Below are positions 1 through 8,982 of a DNA stretch of 64,000 bases, piece by piece. A program made the translations under genes and the position numbers. Numbering within the stretch: the first letter of the stretch is position 1; every line of letters begins with the position of its first letter. The notes under the pieces were generated by a model. That model was not told the origin of the DNA and did not search any database. It saw only the letters and a list, made by a program, of their open reading frames with translations. The stretch comes from Duganella zoogloeoides (GTDB taxonomy: Bacteria; Pseudomonadota; Gammaproteobacteria; Burkholderiales; Burkholderiaceae_D). The DNA lies in NCBI RefSeq assembly GCF_034479515.1, contig NZ_CP140152.1:3534001-3598000 (forward strand). Direction: 5' to 3'.

Positions 1-290
1 AGGTGGAAGCGGCTGCCAGCGGCGAAGAGGCGCTGCCGCAACTGGCCAGCCAGCAGTTCGACGTGTTGTTCACCGATGTCAGCCTGCCCGGCATGTCGGG
101 CGTGGACCTGGCGCGCCAGGCGCGCCGCGATCAACCGTCGCTGGAAGTGCTGTTCGCCTCAGGCTATGGCGACGAGCTGACCCGCCACCTGGAATTTCCC
201 GCCCGGTCGTTGCAAAAACCCTACGATCTCGATGTGCTGCAAGACGCTTTGCAGCAGATTGTCCAAAGCGTGCAGGCCAAGGCAGCGTAA
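1..290 (+). CDS. Receiver-domain protein, C-terminal fragment (gene begins before the window)
   Basis: This is the last ~95 residues of a response-regulator receiver domain; the frame is open to the window edge. Visible are the phospho-acceptor strand 'VLFTDVSLPGMSG', the switch segment 'VLFASGYGDE' and the conserved lysine in 'LQKPYD'. The sequence style (FTDVSLPG, FASG) matches the terminal receivers of PAS hybrid kinases such as the one at the other end of this window. It is probably the tail of a hybrid kinase rather than a stand-alone regulator, but the rest lies outside. The TAA stop is followed by about 140 bases without a gene. Confidence 0.85.
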   Translation, partial: VEAAASGEEALPQLASQQFDVLFTDVSLPGMSGVDLARQARRDQPSLEVLFASGYGDELTRHLEFPARSLQKPYDLDVLQDALQQIVQSVQAKAA

Positions 291-429
291 GCGCCACCAG
301 CGATTCAACCGTGCGGAGGCGGGGCGAACTATCACGCTAGAATGGTCAATCCGTTAACTTTCCAGTGTTAGCTTTGCGCTTCTCGTCCGCCAGTTGGCTG
401 ACGGGACAGCGCCAGGCCTGCCGCTATCG

Positions 430-2661
430 ATGATTTCTCCCAATGAGCCTGTGAGCGCCACTTCTGCCGTACCGGTGGAAGACGCTGCGCTCACCGATCC
501 ACAACGCGCGCTGGACGAACTGCGCAGCGCGCGCGAGTTGCTGCGTCAAAGCCGGCACGAGCTGCGCGCGCTGGCCGAGTCCATGCCGCAACTGGCGTGG
601 ATTGCGGAACAGGATGGCGCGATGATCTGGTACAACCAGCGCTGGTACGACTACACCGGCGCCACCCCGCAGGACATGGCCGGCGATGGCTGGCGCCGCG
701 TGTATGCGCCCGACTGCGTGGCCGCGCTGGAACAACTGTGGCAACAATGCCGCGCCAGCGGCGAGGCGCTCGAGCTCGAAGTGCCGATCCGCAGTGCCAG
801 CGGCGAATTCCGCTGGTTCCTGGTGCGCGCCAACGCCGTGCGCGATGCCGATGGCCAACTGGTGCGCTGGTTCGGCACCAGCACCGACGTCGACCAGGTC
901 AAGCGCGCCCAGGAAGCCTTGCGCGAAGAAACCGCCGCACTCGAACTGGTCAACCGCACCGGCACCGCCCTCGCGGCGCGGCGCGACCTGCACCCGCTGC
1001 TGCAGGAACTGACCGACGCCGCCACCAGCATCAGCGGCGCGCGCTACGGCGCATTTTTCTATCAGGCCGACGACACCGGCGCTACCGTAATGCGTCACAC
1101 CCTGTCCGCCGGCGCACCTGCCAGCTTTGGCGGTTTTTGCGCGGCGCGCGCCGAAGCCCTGCTCGCCGACGGACAACCTCTTGCCGCTCCTGCTGCCATC
1201 CGCAGTGTCGATTTACCGGCGGAAGCGGGCGACGAGCAGGCCAGCCCCAATCACGGCTTGCCGCCGGGTACGCCACTGGTGCGCAGCTACCTGGCCGTGC
1301 CGGTGGCGCTTGGCACGGGCACGGTGATCGGCTGTTTGTTCTTCGGTCATCCCGAGCCTGCCATGTTTACCGAGCGCACCGAACGGATTATCAGCGGCAT
1401 TGCAGCCCAGGCTGCCATCGCCATCGACAACGCGCGCCTGTACGAAGCCACCCAGCAGGCAGCCGAAGAGCGCAAGCAGCTGCTCGACAGCGAGCGCGAA
1501 GCGCGTGCCGAAGCCGAACGCAACAGTCAAATGAAGGACGAATTCCTGGCCACGCTGTCGCACGAACTGCGCACCCCGCTCACGGCCATCCTGGGCTGGT
1601 CGCAGGTGTTGCGGCGCGGTACGCGGGACGAGGCCGACCTGCATCGCGGCCTGCAAACCATCGAGCGCAACGCCCGCGCCCAGGCGCAACTGATCGAAGA
1701 CCTGCTCGACATGAGCAGCATCGCCTCCGGCAAGGTGCGGCTCGAACTGCTGCCGCTGTCGCCGTCGGCAATTGCCGGCGCCGCCATCGACACCGTGCGT
1801 CCGGCCGCCGAGGCCCGCAGGATCAACCTGATCACCGACTTCGACAGCGCAGCCGGCATGGTCTCCGGCGACGCCAGCCGCCTGCAGCAAATTATCTGGA
1901 ACCTGCTGACCAACGCCATCAAGTTCACGCCGGAGGGCGGCACGGTAACGGTCGCCGTACGGCGCGAAGACAGCCAGGTTGCCATCGACGTGCGCGACAC
2001 CGGCGCCGGCATTGCGACTGACTTCATCGGCCACGTGTTCGAACGCTTCCGCCAGGCCGATGCCACCACCACCCGCAAGCATGGCGGGCTGGGCCTGGGT
2101 TTGGCGATCGCCAAGCACCTGGTGGAGCAGCACGGCGGCACCATTGCCGCCCACAGCGATGGCCCTGGCCTGGGTTCGCGCTTCACCGTGCGTCTGCCGC
2201 GCCGGGCCGGCAAGAACGATGCGGCGCCCGAGCACGCATGTGCTGCGCCGCACGATCTGGCCGGTTTCCAGGTCCTGGTCGTGGACGATGACGATGATTC
2301 CCGCGAGTTGATCCGCCGTATCCTGCACGATTGCCACGCCGATGTGCTGACCGCCGCCAGCGCTGCCGAAGCACTGTTGCTGCTCGAACACCTGAGGCCG
2401 GGGCTGCTGCTTACCGACCTCGGCATGCCAGAGATGGACGGCTACGGTCTGCTCGAACGGGTGCGTGCGCTGGGCCCGGCGCACGGCGGCGACGTGCCGG
2501 CGATCGCGCTGACAGCGTTTGCACGCGCGGACGACCGCGTGAAGGCGTTATCAAGTGGTTTTTTCGCACATATTTCGAAACCGGTCGAGCCGGCGGAACT
2601 GATAGCCAAAGTCGCTTCCGCGCGGTCCGCACGAACCGGCGTCTCCACGCCCCCACTCTGA
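430..2661 (+). CDS. Hybrid sensor histidine kinase (PAS-GAF-HisKA-HATPase-REC)
   Basis: A cytoplasmic hybrid kinase of about 743 residues. A PAS fold (about residues 45-160, with 'WYNQRWYDYTG') is followed by a GAF domain (about 180-345), a short coiled coil, HisKA with phospho-acceptor H378 in 'LSHELRTPL', an HATPase with N box 'NLLTNAIKFTPEGG', G1 'DTGAGI' and G2 'GLGLGLAIAK', and a C-terminal receiver with acidic pocket 'VVDDDDDS', acceptor D663 and lysine in 'ISKPVEP'. No membrane segment is visible, so it should sense an intracellular signal. I chose ATG 430; an in-frame TTG at 394 would add 12 residues. The receiver has no output domain, so phosphate probably passes on to a separate HPt or regulator. 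Confidence 0.9.
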   Translation: MISPNEPVSATSAVPVEDAALTDPQRALDELRSARELLRQSRHELRALAESMPQLAWIAEQDGAMIWYNQRWYDYTGATPQDMAGDGWRRVYAPDCVAALEQLWQQCRASGEALELEVPIRSASGEFRWFLVRANAVRDADGQLVRWFGTSTDVDQVKRAQEALREETAALELVNRTGTALAARRDLHPLLQELTDAATSISGARYGAFFYQADDTGATVMRHTLSAGAPASFGGFCAARAEALLADGQPLAAPAAIRSVDLPAEAGDEQASPNHGLPPGTPLVRSYLAVPVALGTGTVIGCLFFGHPEPAMFTERTERIISGIAAQAAIAIDNARLYEATQQAAEERKQLLDSEREARAEAERNSQMKDEFLATLSHELRTPLTAILGWSQVLRRGTRDEADLHRGLQTIERNARAQAQLIEDLLDMSSIASGKVRLELLPLSPSAIAGAAIDTVRPAAEARRINLITDFDSAAGMVSGDASRLQQIIWNLLTNAIKFTPEGGTVTVAVRREDSQVAIDVRDTGAGIATDFIGHVFERFRQADATTTRKHGGLGLGLAIAKHLVEQHGGTIAAHSDGPGLGSRFTVRLPRRAGKNDAAPEHACAAPHDLAGFQVLVVDDDDDSRELIRRILHDCHADVLTAASAAEALLLLEHLRPGLLLTDLGMPEMDGYGLLERVRALGPAHGGDVPAIALTAFARADDRVKALSSGFFAHISKPVEPAELIAKVASARSARTGVSTPPL

Positions 2662-2933
2662 GCGAAGATGACATGCAATAAACATACGTAAATATTATTG
2701 CCACACGGCATTTTTCCCGCTCCTACTTTTAGACGCGGCAATGTCCTACAAGCAATCACACGCTTGCTTGCTACACTTGGAAAATCATGGAAAGCAGGTA
2801 GAATTGTTTCCATACAGAAATTAATCGCAGATGTGTGCGCCGCAGCACAGAGGTTTGCGATATTATCTAATTATTATGCATTTATTATGCGGCCGGGACC
2901 CCGCCGCTTAGATGAGACAGATTGAGAAAAAAT

Positions 2934-3908
2934 ATGCCGAGCCGTGACGATATTCTGCACGCCAAGATCCTGGTGGTAGATGACAGCGCCGACAATGTCG
3001 AGCTGATGTTGGAAATCCTGCGCGAAGCCGGTTACACCGACGTGTCCTCGACCATGCTGCCCGAGCAGGTATGCCCCATGCATCGCCAGCATTGTTACGA
3101 CCTGATCCTGCTGGACCTGCAGATGCCCGGTTTGAACGGCTTCCAGGTCATGAAGGGTTTGAAAGAAATCGAGCAAGGCGGTTACCTGCCCGTGTTAGCG
3201 CTCACTGCACAGCCGAGCTTTAAGATCGCCGCGTTGGAAGCAGGCGCACGCGACTTTATCAGCAAGCCGTTCGACCTGCTCGAAGTACACAAGCGCATCC
3301 ACAACATGCTCGAAGTGCGGCTGCTCTATAAAGAGCTGGCGCAGTACAGCAAGCAGCAGCAGGAACTGGCGCTGCACGATCCGCTTACCGGCCTGCCCAA
3401 CCGCCGCCTGCTCGAAGACCGCATCGCCACCGTGCTGCAACACGCCACCCGCCAGCAGAACAAGGCAGCGGTCATGTACCTCGACCTCGACGGTTTCAAG
3501 CCCATCAACGACACCTACGGCCACGCGGCCGGCGACGAAATCCTCAAGCTGGTCGCGCAGCGCCTGGTCAGTTGCGCCCGCAAGGAAGATACGGTCGCCC
3601 GCGTGGGCGGCGACGAGTTCGTCATAGTGATGGGCAACATCTCGCACGTGGGCGATACCCAGGAACCCGCCAACAAGCTGATCGAATCGGTCTCGCAGCC
3701 GTATATCGTCAACGGCCATACGCTGCAACTGTCCACCAGTATCGGCATCGGGATTTTCCCGGACGACGCCGACGCGGTGGCTGCCGTGATCGCGGTGGCC
3801 GATGCCGCGCTGTACGAAGCCAAGCGCTCCGGCAAGAACCGCAGCTGCACGGCGCAAGCCCTGCGCAGCCAGTCTGCTGCCCAGCCGGTGCTGTCCACCA
3901 CGGTCTAA
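2934..3908 (+). CDS. Response regulator with GGDEF output (diguanylate cyclase)
   Basis: A 324-residue PleD/WspR-like protein: N-terminal receiver (phospho-acceptor D61 in 'LILLDLQMPG', lysine in 'ISKPFD') joined by a helical linker to a GGDEF domain with the intact signature GGDEF at residues 225-229. The product should be cyclic di-GMP. An inhibitory I-site RxxD (RKED) sits exactly five residues before GGDEF, so product feedback is expected. ATG 2934 is preferred over the in-frame TTG at 2922; the purine-rich GAGAAAAA lies just upstream. The ~270-base AT-rich gap before it probably holds its promoter. It ends at a strong hairpin shared with the convergent gene. The cognate kinase is likely one of the neighbouring hybrid kinases, but this is inference. 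Confidence 0.9.
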   Translation: MPSRDDILHAKILVVDDSADNVELMLEILREAGYTDVSSTMLPEQVCPMHRQHCYDLILLDLQMPGLNGFQVMKGLKEIEQGGYLPVLALTAQPSFKIAALEAGARDFISKPFDLLEVHKRIHNMLEVRLLYKELAQYSKQQQELALHDPLTGLPNRRLLEDRIATVLQHATRQQNKAAVMYLDLDGFKPINDTYGHAAGDEILKLVAQRLVSCARKEDTVARVGGDEFVIVMGNISHVGDTQEPANKLIESVSQPYIVNGHTLQLSTSIGIGIFPDDADAVAAVIAVADAALYEAKRSGKNRSCTAQALRSQSAAQPVLSTTV

Positions 3909-3947
3909 TCGATGTCAACGGGCCGCCTGCACGGCAGCCTGGTTAAA

Positions 3948-3985
3948 TGAAAGCCGTCATTCCTTTGCAGGAATGACGGCTTTCA
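3948..3985. terminator. Bidirectional hairpin between convergent genes
   Basis: A perfect 17-bp inverted repeat (TGAAAGCCGTCATTCCT and its complement) around the 4-base loop TTGC, between the convergent GGDEF gene and the small minus-strand gene. It is followed by GTTTTA on the + strand and preceded by TTAAA, so it can act as a terminator in both directions. The GTCATTCC...GGAATGAC core resembles widespread REP-type palindromes, so it may be a dispersed repeat used as a terminator. Confidence 0.75.
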
Positions 3986-4009
3986 AGTTTTACGGCCAAC
4001 GATGAACGG

Positions 4010-4534
<525 letters not shown>

Positions 4535-4604
4535 TCAGTCTTTTGACATTCATACAAGCAATTGTTATGATCGTGCGGTCTCCCCCCCGCCGTCAGCAGA
4601 CATC

Positions 4605-6221
4605 GTGCCCATTCCAGCCCAACCCAAGATCCTGGTCGTCAATGACGATGCCAACAGCCTGTTCGCGTTGACCAGCCTGCTTGGACTATGGGCCGAGCAG
4701 GAGTCCTACGAAGTAATGTCCGCGCGCTCGGGACAGGAGGCGCTGCGCCAGGTGCTGCTGCATGATTTCGCGGTCATCCTGCTCGATGTGAACATGCCCG
4801 GCATGGACGGCTTCGAGACCGCCGAGGCGATCCACGCGCGGGCGCGCTCGGCCGACATTCCCATCATCTTTATCACCGCCTTCCTGGCCGACGAACTCGA
4901 CCGACTGAAGGCCTACCAGCACGGCGCTGTCGATTTCCTGTTCACGCCGGTGATCCCGCAAATTCTGTACGCCAAGATCTCGGTGTTCGTGGCGCTGGCG
5001 TCGAAAAACGAGGAACTGAAAAAGCAGGCGCGCGAACTGAGTTCGCGCAGCACCGAGCTGACCGCCTCGAACAAGCGCCTGCGGCGCGAAATCGAGGAGC
5101 GCCAGGTGGCCGAGCGCGAAAACCACGCCAAGGACGAATTCCTTGCCATGCTCGGCCACGAACTGCGCAATCCGCTCAGCGCCATCAGCAGCGCCGCCGC
5201 GCTGATCGGCTTGCCGGGCGTGAGCGTCGATGGCGTGCAGCGCGCCAAGAAAATCATTGAACGCCAGAGCCAGCACCTGGGCCGCATCGTCGATGACCTG
5301 CTCGACCTGTCGCGCGCCATGTCCGGCAAGATTCTGCTCGACCGCGCGCCGGTGGACCTGGCCGCGCTGGTGGCAGGCACGCTGGAAACCTTTCGCGCCA
5401 CGGGCCGCAGCAACGGCTACGACCTGGCGCACGACCTGGCCGGCGGCTGGGTCGAGGGCGACGCTACCCGGCTCGAGCAAATCGCCAGCAACCTGATCGA
5501 CAACGCCCTCAAGTACACCCCGAGCGGCGGCCGCATCGAGGTACGCACCTGGACCGAGAACGGCGAGGTCGTGCTCACCGTGCGTGACAATGGCGTCGGT
5601 ATCGCGGCCGAGTTGCTGCCCCACGTGTTCGATGTATTCGTGCAAGGTTCGAGCACGCTCGACCGCTCGCAGGGCGGCCTCGGCATCGGCCTGTCGCTGG
5701 TGCGGCGCCTGGCCGAATTGCACGGCGGCGATATCGAGGCCGACAGCAAGGGCCCCGGCGCTGGCAGCGTGTTTATCTTGCGCCTGCCGCGCATCGAAGC
5801 GCCGGTGCCGCTGGCGGCAGCGGCGCCGCCGGCCGCCGATGGCAAGCCCACCCTGCTGCTGATCGAGGACAATGAAGACGGCCGCGAAATGATGACCATG
5901 ATGCTCGGCTGCTATGGCTACCAGGTGCGCGCCGCCGAGGACGGCTTGCGCGGACTGGACGCGGTGCGCGAGTTCCGGCCCGACCTGGCGCTGGTCGATA
6001 TCGGCCTGCCCGGCATCGACGGCTACGAGGTGGCGCGGCGCCTGCGGGCCGACCCGGACACGCGCCACATCAAGCTGGTCGCCCTCACCGGCTACGGCCT
6101 GGCGGAAGACCTGGCGCGCGTGATGGCAGCCGGCTTCGACCGCCACCTGGTCAAGCCGGTCGGCATTGAACAGTTGATGGAAACAATCGCCAGTTGCATG
6201 CGAGAACCGTTGAATTTGTAA
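4605..6221 (+). CDS. Hybrid histidine kinase with receivers at both ends (REC-HisKA-HATPase-REC)
   Basis: A 538-residue soluble protein. The N-terminal receiver (acidic pair in 'VVNDDANS', acceptor D61) is linked by a coiled coil (about 125-170) to HisKA with H185 in '[12 protein letters not shown]', an HATPase ('[14 protein letters not shown]', 'DNGVGI', '[10 protein letters not shown]'), and a second receiver with acceptor D465 and lysine in 'LVKPVG'. The N-terminal receiver suggests it is switched by phosphotransfer from another kinase, and the C-terminal one that it feeds a further step. Translation probably starts at GTG 4605; no ATG fits before the first receiver strand. Its place among other kinases and a diguanylate cyclase suggests a phosphorelay, but partners are not shown by sequence. 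Confidence 0.88.
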   Translation: MPIPAQPKILVVNDDANSLFALTSLLGLWAEQESYEVMSARSGQEALRQVLLHDFAVILLDVNMPGMDGFETAEAIHARARSADIPIIFITAFLADELDRLKAYQHGAVDFLFTPVIPQILYAKISVFVALASKNEELKKQARELSSRSTELTASNKRLRREIEERQVAERENHAKDEFLAMLGHELRNPLSAISSAAALIGLPGVSVDGVQRAKKIIERQSQHLGRIVDDLLDLSRAMSGKILLDRAPVDLAALVAGTLETFRATGRSNGYDLAHDLAGGWVEGDATRLEQIASNLIDNALKYTPSGGRIEVRTWTENGEVVLTVRDNGVGIAAELLPHVFDVFVQGSSTLDRSQGGLGIGLSLVRRLAELHGGDIEADSKGPGAGSVFILRLPRIEAPVPLAAAAPPAADGKPTLLLIEDNEDGREMMTMMLGCYGYQVRAAEDGLRGLDAVREFRPDLALVDIGLPGIDGYEVARRLRADPDTRHIKLVALTGYGLAEDLARVMAAGFDRHLVKPVGIEQLMETIASCMREPLNL

Positions 6222-6332
6222 CCATGGGTAATTGATTTCCCAGCAGAGCGCCGTGTCGAGGAAAGCTCGGGTATGATCGGAAACGAGACTCCTTCTTTAC
6301 AACTTACACCAAGTCTTTCCATACATACAGAG

Positions 6333-7061
6333 ATGCCCATGTCCGTACCGGCCCCACAAGAACATCACGACGCCCAGCGCAGCGCCGACCTGAGCGAGTT
6401 GCTCGGTCATGTCCACACCTGCTGGGACAACGAGCGACGCTCGCTGTCGCGCCAGTTGCACGACAGCCTGGGCTCGTCACTGACGGCATTGACCATGCAC
6501 CTGGGCTTGCTGATGCAAAAGCTGCCCGACGACCAGGCGCTGCAGGACCGCGCCGGCCACATGAAAAAGCTGCTGGGGCAAATCGTGGAAACCAACCGGC
6601 AAATGCAGATCAAGCTGTGGAACGACAAGCTCGAGTTTCTCGGCGTGCGCGTGGCGCTGGGCGAGCTGGTCGAGCAATTCGGCCAGCAGCACAATATCAG
6701 GGCCCGCAGCAGTTTGCCCGACGACGAGCTCGACTGCCCGCGCAGCCACGGCATCGTGCTGCTGCACACGCTGGAGGAAGCGCTGCGCAACATCGTCGCC
6801 CACGCCGGCGCCACCGAGGTGGACGTCATCGTGGACGACAATGAAGACGAAGTGATGATGACGGTGAAGGACAACGGCGTGGGGATCGCAGCCGGGAGTT
6901 CCGCGCCTGCGGGCGGCGCCGACCCCGTCAAGTTCGGTCTGCGCATGGCGCGCGAACGCGCCGCCTACCTGGGCGGCACCCTCACGCTGGCGCCCGGCCA
7001 GGCAGGCGGCGCCACCCTTACCATGATTTTGCCCAAGCCGGCCAGGGTTGAGAGTACCTGA
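6333..7061 (+). CDS. Soluble histidine kinase of the HisKA_3 (NarX/LuxR-partner) type
   Basis: About 242 residues containing only a dimerisation/phospho-acceptor helix and an ATPase domain. H43 lies in 'LSRQLHDSLGSSLTAL', the HisKA_3 signature (H-D-x-L-G), and the ATPase N box reads 'EEALRNIVAHAGA' with G1 box 'DNGVGIAAG'. No sensor domain or membrane helix is present, so it must be told its signal by another protein. Kinases of this family usually pair with NarL-type regulators, and none is encoded next to it. Start codons at 6333 and 6339 are equally plausible; an upstream in-frame ATG at 6273 lacks support. It follows the REC-HisKA-REC gene by 110 bases and may be co-transcribed with it. 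Confidence 0.82.
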   Translation: MPMSVPAPQEHHDAQRSADLSELLGHVHTCWDNERRSLSRQLHDSLGSSLTALTMHLGLLMQKLPDDQALQDRAGHMKKLLGQIVETNRQMQIKLWNDKLEFLGVRVALGELVEQFGQQHNIRARSSLPDDELDCPRSHGIVLLHTLEEALRNIVAHAGATEVDVIVDDNEDEVMMTVKDNGVGIAAGSSAPAGGADPVKFGLRMARERAAYLGGTLTLAPGQAGGATLTMILPKPARVEST

Positions 7062-7114
7062 CGAAACTCCATCGCTGCGCCTTGCTCTGAAGGTGCGTCA
7101 GGTGCTCCTGGTTG

Positions 7115-8413
7115 CTAGTGCAGTTTCACCAGCGGAGTGCTGCGCTTGATCAGGAAGCGGGCCAGCGCCAGTACGCCGGTGCGCACCGTGCCCAGTACGG
7201 CCTTGTGATGCAGCAGGTGCAGGCTCACGTACATCAGGCGCGCGACAAAACCTTCCACGAACCAGCTCAAGCCCTTGAGCGAACCCATCAAACTACCGAC
7301 CGACGTGGTCTGGCCGAACGATACCAGCGAACCGTAGTCCTTGTATTCGTAAGGCTTGGTTTGCGCCGGCTTGTTGTCGCGCTGGCGCAGGAAGGTCTCG
7401 AGCAGGTAGTCGGCCTGCTGGTGCGCGGCCTGGGCGCGCGGCGGCACCGGCTTGCCGTCCGCGCCGATACAGGCGGCACAGTCGCCCAGCGCGTAAATCC
7501 CTGCAAAACCCTTGACCTGCAAGTGCTGGTCCACGTCCAGCGCACCCGACTTCACCGTGGGCAGTCCCAGTTCCTTGAGGAAATCCGGCGCCTTGATGCC
7601 GGCCGCCCATACCACCAGCTGGGCCGGGTAGACGATGTCGCCGGCCGTCACGCCGTCGGCCGCGATCGCGGTCACGCGGGTATTGGTGACCACTGTCACA
7701 GCGCGCTGGTGCAGCAAGTTGAGCGCGGCGCTCGAGACTTTTTCCGGCAGCGGCGCCAGGATGCGCGGCGCGCCTTCGAGCAAGGTGATGCGGATATCGC
7801 GCTCGGCCTTCAGCTGGCCGAAGCCGTAGGTGGCATACACGCCGCTGGCCTCGCGCAATTCGGCCGCCAGCTCGACGCCGGTGGCGCCGCCGCCGATGAT
7901 CACCACGTCCACGCCTGCCTCGACGTTGTGCTCTTTTTTCAGCGATGCCAGGGTCAGCAGCTTGAGCAACGTGAGGCGGAAGCGTTCCGCGTCCTCGGTG
8001 GCGTTGAGCGAGATCGTATGCTCGGCCGCGCCGGGCACGCCGAAATAATTGGAGGTGCTGCCCACTGCGATCACCAGCGAATCGAAGCTTACCTGGCGTT
8101 CGGGCAGCACGACTTCGTCGCGCTCGTCGCCGGCAGTGATGGCGCCGATGGTGATTGAACGCTGCGCGTGGTCGAGCGCCAGCATGGGGCCGTAGGCAAA
8201 GGTAAAGCCGTTATCGTGCGCCAGCATCTGGTACGACAGTCCTTCCTGGTGGACGTCGAGGGTGCCGGCAGCCACTTCGTGCAGCGACGGCTTCCAGATA
8301 TGGTACAGGCGGCTATCGACCAGCATCACCGATCCCGGCATTTTGCGGCCCAGTTTGCATGCCAGCTCCAGGCCACCCGCGCCACCGCCCACGATCACAA
8401 TTTTGCTATGCAA
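7115..8413 (-). CDS. ndh: Type II NADH dehydrogenase (NADH:quinone oxidoreductase)
   Basis: A single-subunit, non-proton-pumping flavoprotein that passes electrons from NADH to quinone at the inner membrane face. The N-terminal FAD-binding motif is 'VIVGGGAGGLELA', the NADH-binding motif 'VVIIGGGATGVELAAELRE' lies near residue 170, and the FAD-contacting 'YALGDCAA' follows. The C-terminal ~60 residues carry the amphipathic/hydrophobic tail for membrane binding. I prefer the TTG start at 8413, giving MHSKIVIVGGG, because GGGAG sits six bases before it; the ATG at 8452 has no ribosome site and would add 13 residues not typical of the family. It is divergent from the marR-efflux operon and convergent with the HisKA_3 kinase. 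Confidence 0.9.
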   Translation of the reverse strand: MHSKIVIVGGGAGGLELACKLGRKMPGSVMLVDSRLYHIWKPSLHEVAAGTLDVHQEGLSYQMLAHDNGFTFAYGPMLALDHAQRSITIGAITAGDERDEVVLPERQVSFDSLVIAVGSTSNYFGVPGAAEHTISLNATEDAERFRLTLLKLLTLASLKKEHNVEAGVDVVIIGGGATGVELAAELREASGVYATYGFGQLKAERDIRITLLEGAPRILAPLPEKVSSAALNLLHQRAVTVVTNTRVTAIAADGVTAGDIVYPAQLVVWAAGIKAPDFLKELGLPTVKSGALDVDQHLQVKGFAGIYALGDCAACIGADGKPVPPRAQAAHQQADYLLETFLRQRDNKPAQTKPYEYKDYGSLVSFGQTTSVGSLMGSLKGLSWFVEGFVARLMYVSLHLLHHKAVLGTVRTGVLALARFLIKRSTPLVKLH

Positions 8414-8516
8414 GTCTTTCTCCCGGTTTTTGCTCGATATATTTGACCCCATGATACCAAGGCTGGCGAAATCTTTCCGTCCGCCACCGAATGCACCAAA
8501 GCTGCTACAATAATCG

Positions 8517-8543
8517 TTCGGAACCTAACTATTAATTACCGAA
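8517..8543. promoter_or_regulatory. Candidate MarR operator
   Basis: The interrupted palindrome TTCGG-N17-CCGAA has an AT-rich centre (TAACTATTAATTA) and ends five bases before the marR start, in the divergent region shared with ndh. MarR regulators usually bind such sites over their own promoter. A TACAAT hexamer lies just upstream at 8506-8511. Assignment is by position and symmetry only. Confidence 0.4.
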
Positions 8544-8547
8544 TCAT

Positions 8548-8982
8548 ATGTCCACTATCGAAGAGCGGTTCTCGGCCGCCCTGCATGGCAGCGCTCGCGC
8601 CTGGCGCCTCGCCGTCGACCGCCGCCTGCGCCACCTCGGCATCAGCCAGTCGAGCTGGATGGCGATTGCCCTCACCGCTAAGGAAAAGGAGCCGCCGTCG
8701 CAAACCCGGCTGGCCAACCGCGTGGGCGTGGAAGATCCGACCATGGTGGCCACCATCGACCGCCTGGTCAAAGCCGGCTACATGATCCGTACGCCGTCCG
8801 CGACCGACCGCCGCGTGAAGCTGCTCAGCCTGACGGAATCGGGCATGCAGGTATACCGCAGCGTCAAGCAGGAAGCCGACGCGGTGCGCGGCGAGTTGCT
8901 GGCCAAGACCGATCCGGCCGTGCTGGCCATCGTCACCGGCTTTCTCGAACAAATGCAAAGCGATATCGAGTCCGGCATATGA
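8548..8982 (+). CDS. MarR-family transcriptional regulator (EmrR-like)
   Basis: A 144-residue winged-helix repressor. The recognition helix region reads 'SQTRLANRVGVEDPTMVATI' followed by the wing 'RTPSATDRRVKLLSLTESG', the DxR motif of MarR proteins. It heads a four-gene efflux operon and overlaps the next gene by ATGA. By analogy with EmrR it should repress the operon until a hydrophobic drug or phenolic ligand binds. The ATG at 8548 has no clear Shine-Dalgarno sequence. Upstream symmetry at 8517-8543 is a candidate operator. Confidence 0.9.
   Translation: MSTIEERFSAALHGSARAWRLAVDRRLRHLGISQSSWMAIALTAKEKEPPSQTRLANRVGVEDPTMVATIDRLVKAGYMIRTPSATDRRVKLLSLTESGMQVYRSVKQEADAVRGELLAKTDPAVLAIVTGFLEQMQSDIESGI

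Noticed and set aside
2698..2925. A possible 75-residue gene in the AT-rich gap before the GGDEF gene
   Set aside because: It needs a TTG start with no ribosome site and has no recognisable domain; the gap is better explained as promoter region.
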